A DNA stretch of 58,198 nt. Origin: a virus. Below the pieces are notes generated by a model. The model was not told where the DNA came from, searched no databases, and saw nothing but the letters and a program-made list of their open reading frames with translations. The position numbers and the translations under genes are program-made. The stretch is from positions 1-58,198 of the IMG/VR virus record IMGVR_UViG_3300010373_000052; one strand, given 5' to 3'. Positions 52,387 to 58,198 of this stretch are shown here, in pieces. Position 1 is the stretch's first letter. The number at the start of each line of letters is the position of its first letter.

Positions 52387-53667
52387 ATGGAGGCTTTCGA
52401 GCCAGTCTCGGGCCGCCGCTGCGCCGGGTGAGACCAGGCCTAGTTCAGTGATGCCGTGGACCAAGGCGTCGACGCGGTCCGGGGAGTCCGGATCTTCGGG
52501 GGTCCACGTGGTCATCTGCTCTTCGAGCTTGGCGAAGACCCCAGCTGGTCCGACGTGGTGGACCCGCTGTTGCTCGTAGAGAGCGGCGACGGGCTCGGCT
52601 CGGAGCTTCTTGCCCTGCTTGGCTTTCACGGCCTTGTACGACAATCCCGGCGCTACTGAGCGCATCACGCTCTCGACGAGGTCGAAGCCCTGGTTGACCT
52701 CGGCTACGACCCGGTCGGCGCCGAACTCCTCGTAAGCCTGGACGGCTCGACGAGCCCAACCGTCAGGGGAGAGCTTGCAGGTTCGGTCAGCGAGGACGTA
52801 GCCGTGTCCGTCTCGGCCTCGGGCCACGACCACGATTCCGGTCTCGTCAGAATCCTCATGAGCCGTGACCGCGGGGTCAACAGCGACCACGACTCGGCTG
52901 AATCCAACGTCGGGCTCCTCGACTCGGAATCCTTCGGCCTCGAACATCGAGTACCACCACAGGGCGCCCTCGACGTCCTCCAAGACCTCGGCTTCGAGTT
53001 CCTGGCGGCCGAGCCTCGTGCCCTCGTAGCGGGCGAGGATCTGGTCGCGCATCGTCGGGGCGAGGTTGGCCAGGTTGTCGTAGGTCGAGCCGCGGGTCAG
53101 GTGCGTCGTCTCGGCGCTGATCAACTGGCGGATGAGCTTCGTCGGGCGCGGGGTGGTGGTGACCACGACCTGGGGGCGTTCCCCGAGTCGCATGGTCAGC
53201 ATGAGCTGGTCCCACGTCTCGGGGTATTCCCACGACGCCACCTCGTCGCACCAGGCTCGGTGGTGCTGGGGACCACGCAGGCGGTCGGGATGCTGTGCGC
53301 TGAACCCTTTGATGTGGCAGCCGTTCACCAGGTCGAGCTCGAGGGCGGCCAGCGAGCGGTTCCACGTCTTGACCACGTCGTGGGGCAGGACGGCGAGCAG
53401 ACCCGATTCGCCTTCGACCATCGTGTCGCGCACGTCGATGTTGGTCCGGCCGACGAGGGCCACGCGGGAGTTCGGATGGGTCCGGCAGTACTCCGAGATG
53501 TCCTCGGCGCCGGTTCTCGACTTGCCGAAGCCTCGGCCGGCGAGCAGGAGCCAGACGAGCCAGTCGCCGTCAGGGGTGAGCTGGTTCGGCCTCGCTTGCA
53601 GCTTCCACCGGAGCCTGGCCTTGCTCCACGGGTCCCATTCCTGCCAGGAGTCGCTCGATTTCGGCAT
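52252..53667 (-). CDS. terL: Terminase large subunit (471 aa)
   Basis: ATPase/nuclease that packages DNA. ATG at 53667, overlapping TerS by 98 nt. Walker A variant LLLAGRGFGKSRTGAE (~40-55), Walker B/catalytic Glu HRAWCDEVASWEYPETW, coupling motif VVTTTPRPTKLIRQL; nuclease domain begins VVVAVDPAVTAHEDSDETGI with Asp and includes VVAEVNQGFDLVESVM and DRVDALVHGITELGL. The AGRGFGK loop is the type seen in many actinophages. The C-terminus appears frameshifted (see 52187..52386). Confidence 0.94.
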   Translation of the reverse strand: MPKSSDSWQEWDPWSKARLRWKLQARPNQLTPDGDWLVWLLLAGRGFGKSRTGAEDISEYCRTHPNSRVALVGRTNIDVRDTMVEGESGLLAVLPHDVVKTWNRSLAALELDLVNGCHIKGFSAQHPDRLRGPQHHRAWCDEVASWEYPETWDQLMLTMRLGERPQVVVTTTPRPTKLIRQLISAETTHLTRGSTYDNLANLAPTMRDQILARYEGTRLGRQELEAEVLEDVEGALWWYSMFEAEGFRVEEPDVGFSRVVVAVDPAVTAHEDSDETGIVVVARGRDGHGYVLADRTCKLSPDGWARRAVQAYEEFGADRVVAEVNQGFDLVESVMRSVAPGLSYKAVKAKQGKKLRAEPVAALYEQQRVHHVGPAGVFAKLEEQMTTWTPEDPDSPDRVDALVHGITELGLVSPGAAAARDWLESLHPRVLNAECPTPPMPNGARSADVVWVALMTARRPNGPPGHRHLRR

Positions 53668-54118
53668 CTAGCTCGCTCTTGTGCTCCACGGTGTGGCGCT
53701 GCTCCACCCGGACGGGCGTGTCGATGCCGGTCAGACGGGCACGGCGTTCCTTGATGCGCAGAATGGATTGGATGGCGTGCAGGACCGGGGCGTCGTCGAT
53801 CAGCGGTTCGCCGTCGATGACGATGAGCCGGCCGTGGTCGACCTTGACGTGGCGGGTGCGGAGCACGGCCATTGCGGCTCGCTCGAGTTCGTCCAGGGAT
53901 TCGAGCTCGACCCGGCGCAACTCTTCGACGGCTTCGTAGGGCGTGGACTCAATCGCTCGCTTGACCCGCTCGTAGGCGGTCGAGACCGAGCACCCCTGGT
54001 GGTCGGCTATCTGCTGGTAGCCCCAGCGCTTGGCTCGCAGCTCTGCTGCTTCGGTATCGAGCCTGGCCTGGTCGATGTCTCGCTCGATGCGGCCAGTGTG
54101 GTTGTTTCGGGCTGTCAT
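53570..54118 (-). CDS. terS: Terminase small subunit (182 aa)
   Basis: ATG at 54118. N-terminal HTH (LRAKRWGYQQIADHQGCSVS TAYERVKRAIE split), central helical region (LDELERAAMAVLRTRHVKVD), then RIKERRARLTGIDTPVRVEQ, the ending common to TerS proteins that bind TerL and DNA. Lies just before terL. Confidence 0.82.
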   Translation of the reverse strand: MTARNNHTGRIERDIDQARLDTEAAELRAKRWGYQQIADHQGCSVSTAYERVKRAIESTPYEAVEELRRVELESLDELERAAMAVLRTRHVKVDHGRLIVIDGEPLIDDAPVLHAIQSILRIKERRARLTGIDTPVRVEQRHTVEHKSELDAEIERLLAGMGPVEQGQAPVEAASEAEPAHP

Positions 54119-54175
54119 GGTGTTTCGGGCCTGTGGACGGTTACCGGTCGGTGGGGAAAGTTGCCTTTTCCCTGG

Positions 54176-54331
54176 TCACGTCGTCGAGCTGTCATCAGCG
54201 CTGCGCCACCATGGACGCATTTCACCCGTAGCGCCGCACTCATCGCACTGGATCTCGTCGGGAACGCCGAGGATGTCGCCGTGGGACGTGACAACCCAGT
54301 CGGTGTGAGGGCATTCCACTCTGCCAATCAC
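54176..54331 (-). CDS. Cys mini-protein (51 aa)
   Basis: GTG at 54331 overlaps the upstream stop. VECPHTDWVVTSHGDILGVP then DEIQCDECGATGEM: Cys, His, CxxC. The tail ends SADDSSTT. Similar zinc motif to 55771..56058 (YQCDECGALT). Unknown function. Confidence 0.62.
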   Translation of the reverse strand: MIGRVECPHTDWVVTSHGDILGVPDEIQCDECGATGEMRPWWRSADDSSTT

Positions 54332-54573
54332 CCCGCCCGCGTCGCCGCGGCCAATCTCCGCTGGTGCTTGAAGTCGCAGAACGTGCAGCGGAGTCCGGCG
54401 TCGTTGGGTGGGATCTGGTTGCAGTCGCAGCACATCAGGTGGATGCGGCGGCCGTGGGCGTCGGTGCGGGGGGCTTGCGGGTGGTGGTTCATGAAGCCGT
54501 CGATGGATGACGGGTTGTCCCACAAGCAGTTGTCGGGGAGCCAGCCGTCGTTCGGGTGTTCGAGAAGGACCAC
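54328..54573 (-). CDS. Cys-rich protein, first gene of the late operon (81 aa)
   Basis: GTG at 54573 after AAGGGTGG. HPNDGWLPDNCLWDNPSSID, then RRIHLMCCDCNQIPPNDAGL RCTFCDF split: four Cys in CxxC pairs. A small actinophage zinc protein located before TerS; could regulate late genes. ~90 nt behind the putative promoter. Confidence 0.65.
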   Translation of the reverse strand: MVLLEHPNDGWLPDNCLWDNPSSIDGFMNHHPQAPRTDAHGRRIHLMCCDCNQIPPNDAGLRCTFCDFKHQRRLAAATRAG

Positions 54574-54701
54574 GTGGACACCACCCTTGACGAATCCGCC
54601 CCTTTAATGTCAGTTTGGCATATGAAAGTTACAACGGTGTAGTTCAACGCCGTGACCAGGGAGTTCGGTGATGGTGTCTGTGGTGTTAAGCCGTCGATTG
54701 G
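54574..54701 (-). other. Gene-free gap between early and late operons
   Basis: 128 bp, AT-richer than its surroundings, separating the last early gene (ends 54702) from the first late gene (starts 54573). Holds a probable promoter; no terminator hairpin of note is seen. Confidence 0.6.
54619..54647 (-). promoter_or_regulatory. Putative late-operon promoter (TTGAAC-17-CATATG)
   Basis: On the minus strand a -35-like TTGAAC (54647-54642), 17 bp, then CATATG (54624-54619). It would start transcription near 54612, 40 bp before the late operon's first gene. The -35 is good, the -10 weak, so an activator may be needed. Confidence 0.5.
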
Positions 54702-55004
54702 CTAGGTGTCCAACTGGTCCAGACATCCTTCGTATTCGCGTCGGAGCCAGCGCACAGCCTCAATGGCGTATTGCTCTACCGACGGGCTCGTAAGCACGTG
54801 GTAGCTGTCGCCCTCTTGATCCTCGCCAGCCTCAAACGCACAGACCCAGAGGGCACGCTTGGCGGCATCGAGTTCTGCCCGCAATCGGTCCATCTCGTGA
54901 TTGAGCGAGTTAAAGCACGCGGTTGGCACGTGCTCATGCTCTGGGTCTTCCGGCGAATACCGGTGATACGGCATCCCACAGGCAGAGCAGGGCTGACGTT
55001 TCAC
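54702..55004 (-). CDS. Cys/His protein with coiled coil (100 aa)
   Basis: GTG at 55004 overlaps the upstream stop; GGAGG upstream. PCSACGMPYHRYSPEDPEHE HVPTACF split: CxxC, H, H, C as in zinc ribbons; then a coiled coil (NHEMDRLRAELDAAKRALWV) and acidic C-terminus with EQYAIEAVRWLRREYEG. Last gene of the early operon before the promoter gap. Confidence 0.68.
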   Translation of the reverse strand: MKRQPCSACGMPYHRYSPEDPEHEHVPTACFNSLNHEMDRLRAELDAAKRALWVCAFEAGEDQEGDSYHVLTSPSVEQYAIEAVRWLRREYEGCLDQLDT

Positions 55005-55522
55005 TCCGCAACCTCCAGTTGTTCGGCCTTCTGTGCCCTCCGATGCACCTCGAACGCAGCCCGGTCGTGCTTGGTGACCCGGAACTTGCGCCATGCCTCG
55101 TAGCACGCGCCGCAATAACCCGACTTCGGCCTCGGCAGCGCCAGTTCTCCACAGGCTGTGCAATCCGGCACCGCCTGGACCCGCTCGAACGTCGGTGCCA
55201 CTTTGAGCACGTGGTTGGCGATGTTCAGGCTGTTCTCGACTCCCTTGGCGATGGCCAGGAGGTTGGCGAAGAGGCGCTCTACCTCATTGTGGACTGGGTC
55301 ACGTGTGGTGCCGAAGTCGACCTTGACCACGACCTTGTTGCCCGTGGGATCTCCGGTGCCACGTGAGCCACCTTCGCCGCGTGAGCTGGTGCGGTGACCG
55401 TCGATGGTTGCCGGTTCGTCGTCGCGGGCACAGACGTCGGGGAACAGGTGGGATAGCTTTTCGAGGTCGCTGATGCTCCGTTGGAGCCGCGTGAACACTT
55501 CGCGTTCGTGCCTTGCCTTCAA
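55001..55522 (-). CDS. Hypothetical protein with C-terminal zinc ribbon (173 aa)
   Basis: TTG at 55522 with AAGGAGG upstream. N-terminal helices (REVFTRLQRSISDLEKLSHL), a Gly/Ser linker, a helical centre (VERLFANLLAIAKGVENSLN), then CTACGELALPRPKSGYCGAC YEAWRKFR split: a CxxC...CxxC ribbon with the YCGACYEAWRKF ending common in actinophage proteins. Function unknown. Confidence 0.68.
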   Translation of the reverse strand: MKARHEREVFTRLQRSISDLEKLSHLFPDVCARDDEPATIDGHRTSSRGEGGSRGTGDPTGNKVVVKVDFGTTRDPVHNEVERLFANLLAIAKGVENSLNIANHVLKVAPTFERVQAVPDCTACGELALPRPKSGYCGACYEAWRKFRVTKHDRAAFEVHRRAQKAEQLEVAE

Positions 55523-55552
55523 CGGGCCTCCTTGGTCACGTCGTCCAGCCAA

Positions 55553-55774
55553 TCAAATGACATACGTCGCCACCGGCTCATGCGGCACATGGTCGTTCCA
55601 CTTCACCCACAGGTCGCCCCGCGCAAAGGTGTGCCACAGATCCTTGTAGCCGATCGCTGCTACCGCCGGGAAGTGAACCCATTCCGAGTGCCAGCCGCAT
55701 GAGCACCTTGCGCGGCGATGGCGTGCCAGCGGCCCTTTCGACTCCATCTCGAACTGATGCGGCACTGTCGTCAC
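55553..55774 (-). CDS. CSCGW-type small protein (73 aa)
   Basis: GTG at 55774 overlaps the upstream stop. PLARHRRARCSCGWHSEWVH, then YKDLWHTFARGDLWVKWNDH VPHEP split. The CSCGW turn and following His match the mini-proteins at 8386 and 8531, showing the family on both sides of the window ends. Unknown function. Confidence 0.65.
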   Translation of the reverse strand: MTTVPHQFEMESKGPLARHRRARCSCGWHSEWVHFPAVAAIGYKDLWHTFARGDLWVKWNDHVPHEPVATYVI

Positions 55775-56058
55775 GTCTCGTCTCCTGGCGAGCCCGGCAG
55801 GGCCAATGACCGATGCCACGCTTCGTGCATCGCCGTTTGCGCCGTCAGGGCACCGCACTCGTCGCACTGGTAGACGACCGCTGCCTGGCTGGCTACGCCT
55901 ATCAGTTTCCCGTTGCCGTCATGATGCTCCACGCGCTCGGGCGTGAGCATCCCCAGGCGGTCGAAGGCGATGCGATGCCTCCCATTGCCGCTCTTGACCT
56001 GAGCCTGCTCACCGGGCCAATCGAACGCTGCTCCTGGCCTGTCTGGCGCAAACTCCAT
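55771..56058 (-). CDS. Small C2H2-like protein (95 aa)
   Basis: ATG at 56058 shares a base with the previous stop (TAATG). N-terminal beta region (RHRIAFDRLGMLTPERVEHH DGNGK split), then YQCDECGALTAQTAMHEAWH RSL split: C-x2-C...H-x3-H, an almost classical zinc finger. Ends SPGDET on one of the repeated junction sequences. May bind nucleic acid. Confidence 0.66.
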   Translation of the reverse strand: MEFAPDRPGAAFDWPGEQAQVKSGNGRHRIAFDRLGMLTPERVEHHDGNGKLIGVASQAAVVYQCDECGALTAQTAMHEAWHRSLALPGSPGDET

Positions 56059-56267
56059 TACTGCCCGTCTCCTGGCGAGCTTTGCTCCGCCCGTGCCTCC
56101 TGAGCAGCCATAGCTTCCAGTTGCAGCGGCAAGAAGGCTCGTACTGTCTCGGAGACTTCGGCGTCTTGTTCTCGATAGCCCTGAGCCATGAGCGCCCGCC
56201 GTCCCTCGTCCATGCAGGCTGGACAGCCGGTGAGGCTGATGTCCGACCGGTGTCGATGCGCGTTCAC
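56058..56267 (-). CDS. Small helical protein with CPAC (69 aa)
   Basis: GTG at 56267 overlaps the upstream stop. MNAHRHRSDISLTGCPACMD, then amphipathic helix (VRAFLPLQLEAMAAQEARAE). Ends with AEQSSPGDGQ, encoded by the 20-bp repeat CTGGCGAGCTTTGCTCCGCC (56072-56091) that also ends the next gene upstream. Function unknown. Confidence 0.62.
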   Translation of the reverse strand: MNAHRHRSDISLTGCPACMDEGRRALMAQGYREQDAEVSETVRAFLPLQLEAMAAQEARAEQSSPGDGQ

Positions 56268-56497
56268 GATTCATCCTTGGCTGGCGAGCTTTGCTCCGCC
56301 GCAGGACGCCCGCACAGATGCCAGCATGCAGCGGTGAAAGGCACGAAGACGCTGGTGTCGCCATCAGGATCGTGCGGGTCCCAGCCGTAGCCAGTACCGC
56401 GTCCCCAATCCTCCGTGGCTTCTGAGCAGGCCAGAACGGTGCCACATTGCCCGCAAACAGTGTGCGTGTAGCTGGCAGTTCCTGTTGCGATTTTCAC
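56264..56497 (-). CDS. Cys-containing protein (77 aa)
   Basis: GTG at 56497 overlaps the upstream stop. THTVCGQCGTVLACSEATED and FVPFTAACWHLCGRPAAEQS: CxxC, C, C...C pairs, likely zinc or Fe-S. Its C-terminus AAEQSSPAKDES is encoded by the second exact copy of the 20-bp repeat (56281-56300). Confidence 0.63.
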   Translation of the reverse strand: MKIATGTASYTHTVCGQCGTVLACSEATEDWGRGTGYGWDPHDPDGDTSVFVPFTAACWHLCGRPAAEQSSPAKDES

Positions 56498-56859
56498 GGC
56501 GTCTCCTCAGGGCCGTCGTCGGATGCCGCCAGGATGCGCCACGTCAAAATGGTGCGTGGGACAGCAGGGTCGTGCCATTCCGAGAGGACACCCTTGGGGC
56601 TGATCACCCAAGCATCCGGGATCACGACTTTGCCCCCAGACGCTCGCACACAATGGCCCACCATCTCGATTGCGTGCTGACCTTCCAGTTCTGCGGCGGC
56701 GAGCTGCTCCCGTAGGCGCTCGTTCTCTTCGATCCACGCCAGTTCGGCTTCAGTGTTGCGTGCGCCGAGCGCTAGCCGTAGGCGCTCGTTGTCGAGGGTG
56801 AGGGCGGCGATGCGGTCGTGAGCCAGCTTGTTCGCAGCCAGAATGTCGTCCCTACCCAT
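56494..56859 (-). CDS. Coiled-coil protein (121 aa)
   Basis: ATG at 56859 within the 19-bp repeat TACCCATGGCGCTTCTCCC. Residues 5-65 are coiled coil (HDRIAALTLDNERLRLALGA, IEENERLREQLAAAELEG); residues 70-115 beta-rich (GKVVIPDAWVISPKGVLSEW HDP split). The C-terminal part reads like a small effector or DNA-contact domain. Unknown. Confidence 0.65.
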   Translation of the reverse strand: MGRDDILAANKLAHDRIAALTLDNERLRLALGARNTEAELAWIEENERLREQLAAAELEGQHAIEMVGHCVRASGGKVVIPDAWVISPKGVLSEWHDPAVPRTILTWRILAASDDGPEETP

Positions 56860-56998
56860 GGCGCTTCTCCCCCGCTGACGCAATCGCTTTCCTAGCTAGT
56901 CGGGCGAAGATGCCGTGTCGCTTGCAGTCGGTATTCCGAACCAGCGCCGCCACGCAGGTGCACGGTTGGCTTTCATCGTCCTCCCACCAGTTACCCAT
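56852..56998 (-). CDS. Small Cys protein (48 aa)
   Basis: ATG at 56998 inside the first gene-junction repeat copy (56992-57010). NWWEDDESQPCTCVAALVRN TDCKRHG split: C-x-C, C, H, then basic helix. C-terminal GEKRHG is like the upstream protein's REKRHG because both ends are encoded by the repeat. Confidence 0.58.
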   Translation of the reverse strand: MGNWWEDDESQPCTCVAALVRNTDCKRHGIFARLARKAIASAGEKRHG

Positions 56999-57143
56999 GG
57001 CGCTTCTCCCGATGGGCGGCCAGGTCAGACCGCCAACCACACTCGGTGCAGTGGTATTCCTGGCGGCACCGACGAGGGCCGTCGTAATGAACCATGTGCA
57101 TCACAAGGCTTCCGATGGCCCCGCACGCGTCGCAAACAGTCAT
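56991..57143 (-). CDS. C2H2 zinc-finger mini-protein (50 aa)
   Basis: ATG at 57143 overlaps the HicB-like gene stop (ATGA). VCDACGAIGSLVMHMVHYDG, then YHCTECGWRSDLAAHREKRH, a classical finger shape (C-x2-C-x8-H-x4-H) with CGW as in other mini-proteins here. Likely DNA/RNA-binding. Ends in the exact 19-bp junction repeat. Confidence 0.68.
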   Translation of the reverse strand: MTVCDACGAIGSLVMHMVHYDGPRRCRQEYHCTECGWRSDLAAHREKRHG

Positions 57144-57508
57144 CGACCCTCCTTCTCCCGATGGGCTCGCAGAGCATCCCCCGCCAGCTTCATCACTGCT
57201 TCCAGCAGCTTCGCTCGGCAGTCATTCCACCCGCGCTTGTACTCCGCTGATTCGGCTACCTCGTCGGGAGCCTCGCTCGGCCGCTCCCCCAACTCCCAGG
57301 TTGCGTAGAACCGGGCTTTACCCATCTCAATGAGAGACTCTCGGCAGCGGTCCATCAGTTCACTAAACGTGTCGGCAGCGGCCGTCCAGCCGGGAAGGTC
57401 CGGCGAATCGGCCCACCACGTCTCCGCCTCCTGATGGAAGTGAAGCGCCACGTCGAACGAACCGGCGTTGATTGCCGTGGGGGCCGCTCGGGCTACGTCC
57501 TCAGTCAC
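57140..57508 (-). CDS. HicB-like domain protein (122 aa)
   Basis: GTG at 57508 overlaps the upstream stop. Residues 17-65 follow the HicB/DUF1902 fold: VALHFHQEAETWWADSPDLP GWTAAADTFSELMDRC split (strand, WxADSPDLPG, TxxEL helix). No HicA-like toxin (small dsRBD-type with G-S-H motif) is next to it. The C-terminal half is helical (EYKRGWNDCRAKLLEAVMKL). It could neutralise a host toxin or regulate transcription. Confidence 0.68.
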   Translation of the reverse strand: MTEDVARAAPTAINAGSFDVALHFHQEAETWWADSPDLPGWTAAADTFSELMDRCRESLIEMGKARFYATWELGERPSEAPDEVAESAEYKRGWNDCRAKLLEAVMKLAGDALRAHREKEGR

Positions 57509-57690
57509 GATGGGTCCTCCGCATGGGCGACGAGTCGGTGGTAATAGAGGCCGATGCCGAGACGATTGGGCTGGTAGTCCTGTCCTTCGGCGTCACAGTC
57601 GGCGCACGTCCAGCGACCCGTCGTCCGGTCGAGATGACCCCCGATTTCACCACCCAGCGCTTCGGCAAACTCGTTGAAAGTCTCACTCAC
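57505..57690 (-). CDS. Zinc-site protein (61 aa)
   Basis: GTG at 57690 overlaps the upstream stop (GTGAGTGA). TTGRWTCADCDAEGQDYQPN, then LGIGLYYHRLVAH: CxxC followed by two His. N-terminal helix NEFAEALGGEIGGH. Unknown function. Confidence 0.62.
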   Translation of the reverse strand: MSETFNEFAEALGGEIGGHLDRTTGRWTCADCDAEGQDYQPNRLGIGLYYHRLVAHAEDPS

Positions 57691-57883
57691 TCGGCGGCAC
57701 CTCCTCGGGAGCCAGGACGACGGTTTTGGCGTCAGGTGAAAGCCACGCGAAGTCATCGGGCACGAAGGGTCGCGCCTCGCCTTCCTTTGCCATCAACTGG
57801 AACCGCTCGCGCAGTTCTGGGTCTGCAAAGACGGCCGCTGCCATTTCCGCAGAAGCCCGCTGGGTTGGCGTTTGCTCACGCAT
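57683..57883 (-). CDS. Acidic hypothetical protein (66 aa)
   Basis: ATG at 57883 overlapping the upstream stop. Helical N-terminal half (ASAEMAAAVFADPELRERFQ), then PFVPDDFAWLSPDAKTVVLA and an acidic end. No family recognised. Confidence 0.6.
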   Translation of the reverse strand: MREQTPTQRASAEMAAAVFADPELRERFQLMAKEGEARPFVPDDFAWLSPDAKTVVLAPEEVPPSE

Positions 57884-58079
57884 CAGGAGCCACCTTTACA
57901 GCTTCCGCGGGCCAAGGGGTCGGTTCGAAGCCGCCTGTCCGCATGGGGCGATTGACCCAGACGATCGGGAATGAGTGACCCTTCTGTTCAATCCCACTAA
58001 GGGCTTCGGTCAGGTGCTCAACGCCGTCCGCATCGGTGATGACCACCTTGCTTCCCGCCTGAATCGTGGTGTTACTCAC
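57876..58079 (-). CDS. Small beta-rich protein (67 aa)
   Basis: GTG at 58079 with GGGAG upstream and GTGA overlap with the gene at the right edge. GSKVVITDADGVEHLTEAL, GHSFPIVWVNRPM, then a Pro/Ala-rich end. Possibly a small OB/SH3-like barrel. Unknown. Confidence 0.58.
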   Translation of the reverse strand: MSNTTIQAGSKVVITDADGVEHLTEALSGIEQKGHSFPIVWVNRPMRTGGFEPTPWPAEAVKVAPDA

Positions 58080-58198
58080 TCGGGCACTCCCATCGCAGCG
58101 AGCCACGAAGCGTGGCGTGGACAGAGTCGGACGGTGTCGCCGAGCCACTCGAACTCCTTGTAATCAGTCCGGCGGCACTGCTTGATGGCGTTTCCGGC
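58076..58198 (-). CDS. C-terminal 40 codons of a gene entering from the right edge
   Basis: Open from 58198 (GCC) to TGA at 58078-58076. Reads AGNAIKQCRRTDYKEFEWLG, then RLCPRHASWLAAMGVPE, with two Cys. Frame and phase match those of the gene at 1..591 (which ends on a codon boundary at position 1), so the two are probably one gene cut by the linearisation point. Confidence 0.6.
   Translation of the reverse strand, partial: AGNAIKQCRRTDYKEFEWLGDTVRLCPRHASWLAAMGVPE

Overview
This 58.2 kb, GC-rich window reads as the genome of a temperate, long-tailed (siphovirus-like) phage of an actinobacterium. The evidence is a WhiB-family regulator, a DUF1906-type endolysin, Thr/Pro-rich secreted proteins of the style common in Acidimicrobiia and other actinobacteria, many GTG/TTG starts, and apparently leaderless genes. 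The full set of phage functions is present: terminase, portal, capsid, tail, lysis, integrase, repressor, replication and recombination. The right edge continues the reading frame of the left edge (the gene at 1..591 continues at 58198..58076), so the window is probably a complete circularly permuted genome. The host genus cannot be fixed from sequence alone.

Layout. Almost everything runs leftward. (1) Early operon: from the Cro-like gene at 11.5 kb leftward through position 1 and on from 58.2 to 54.7 kb. It holds about 45 small genes joined by ATGA/GTGA stop-start overlaps. Recognisable members are an excisionase-like HTH, a Rad52-like annealing protein, a PD-(D/E)XK exonuclease split by a homing intein, HNH and VSR-like nucleases, a WhiB protein, a replisome-organiser-like protein, a SpoU-type RNA methylase, and a crowd of Cys/His mini-proteins. 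A 270 bp array of about 53 degenerate NNGCC pentanucleotides interrupts this operon at 9.57-9.84 kb. (2) Rightward lysogeny arm, 11.6-15.1 kb: repressor, a lipoprotein (probable lysogenic-conversion gene), an attP that carries the 5' half of a tRNA-Met, a tyrosine integrase, then four small genes behind a promoter with a palindromic operator, closed by a hairpin terminator. (3) Late operon, 54.6 kb leftward to 15.2 kb: small Cys proteins, TerS, TerL, ClpP-like protease, portal-MuF fusion, HAD phosphatase, XkdF-like protease, scaffold, major capsid, glycosyltransferase and methyltransferase, connectors, major tail protein, frameshifted tail chaperones, tape measure, tail fibres and tail-borne glycosidases, two lysis clusters, and secreted glycosidase-like proteins.

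The late operon is broken by short rightward genes: two HNH/endonuclease VII genes, a small Cys protein and a small secreted protein. Several of them meet their leftward neighbour in a shared CTAG stop. The most unusual items are the pentanucleotide array, a string of RNA hairpins behind the capsid gene that includes a tRNA acceptor/T-arm minihelix, a class 3-type intein at the catalytic lysine of the exonuclease, an out-of-frame zinc ribbon at the end of TerL, and exact 13-20 bp repeats at gene junctions of the early operon.
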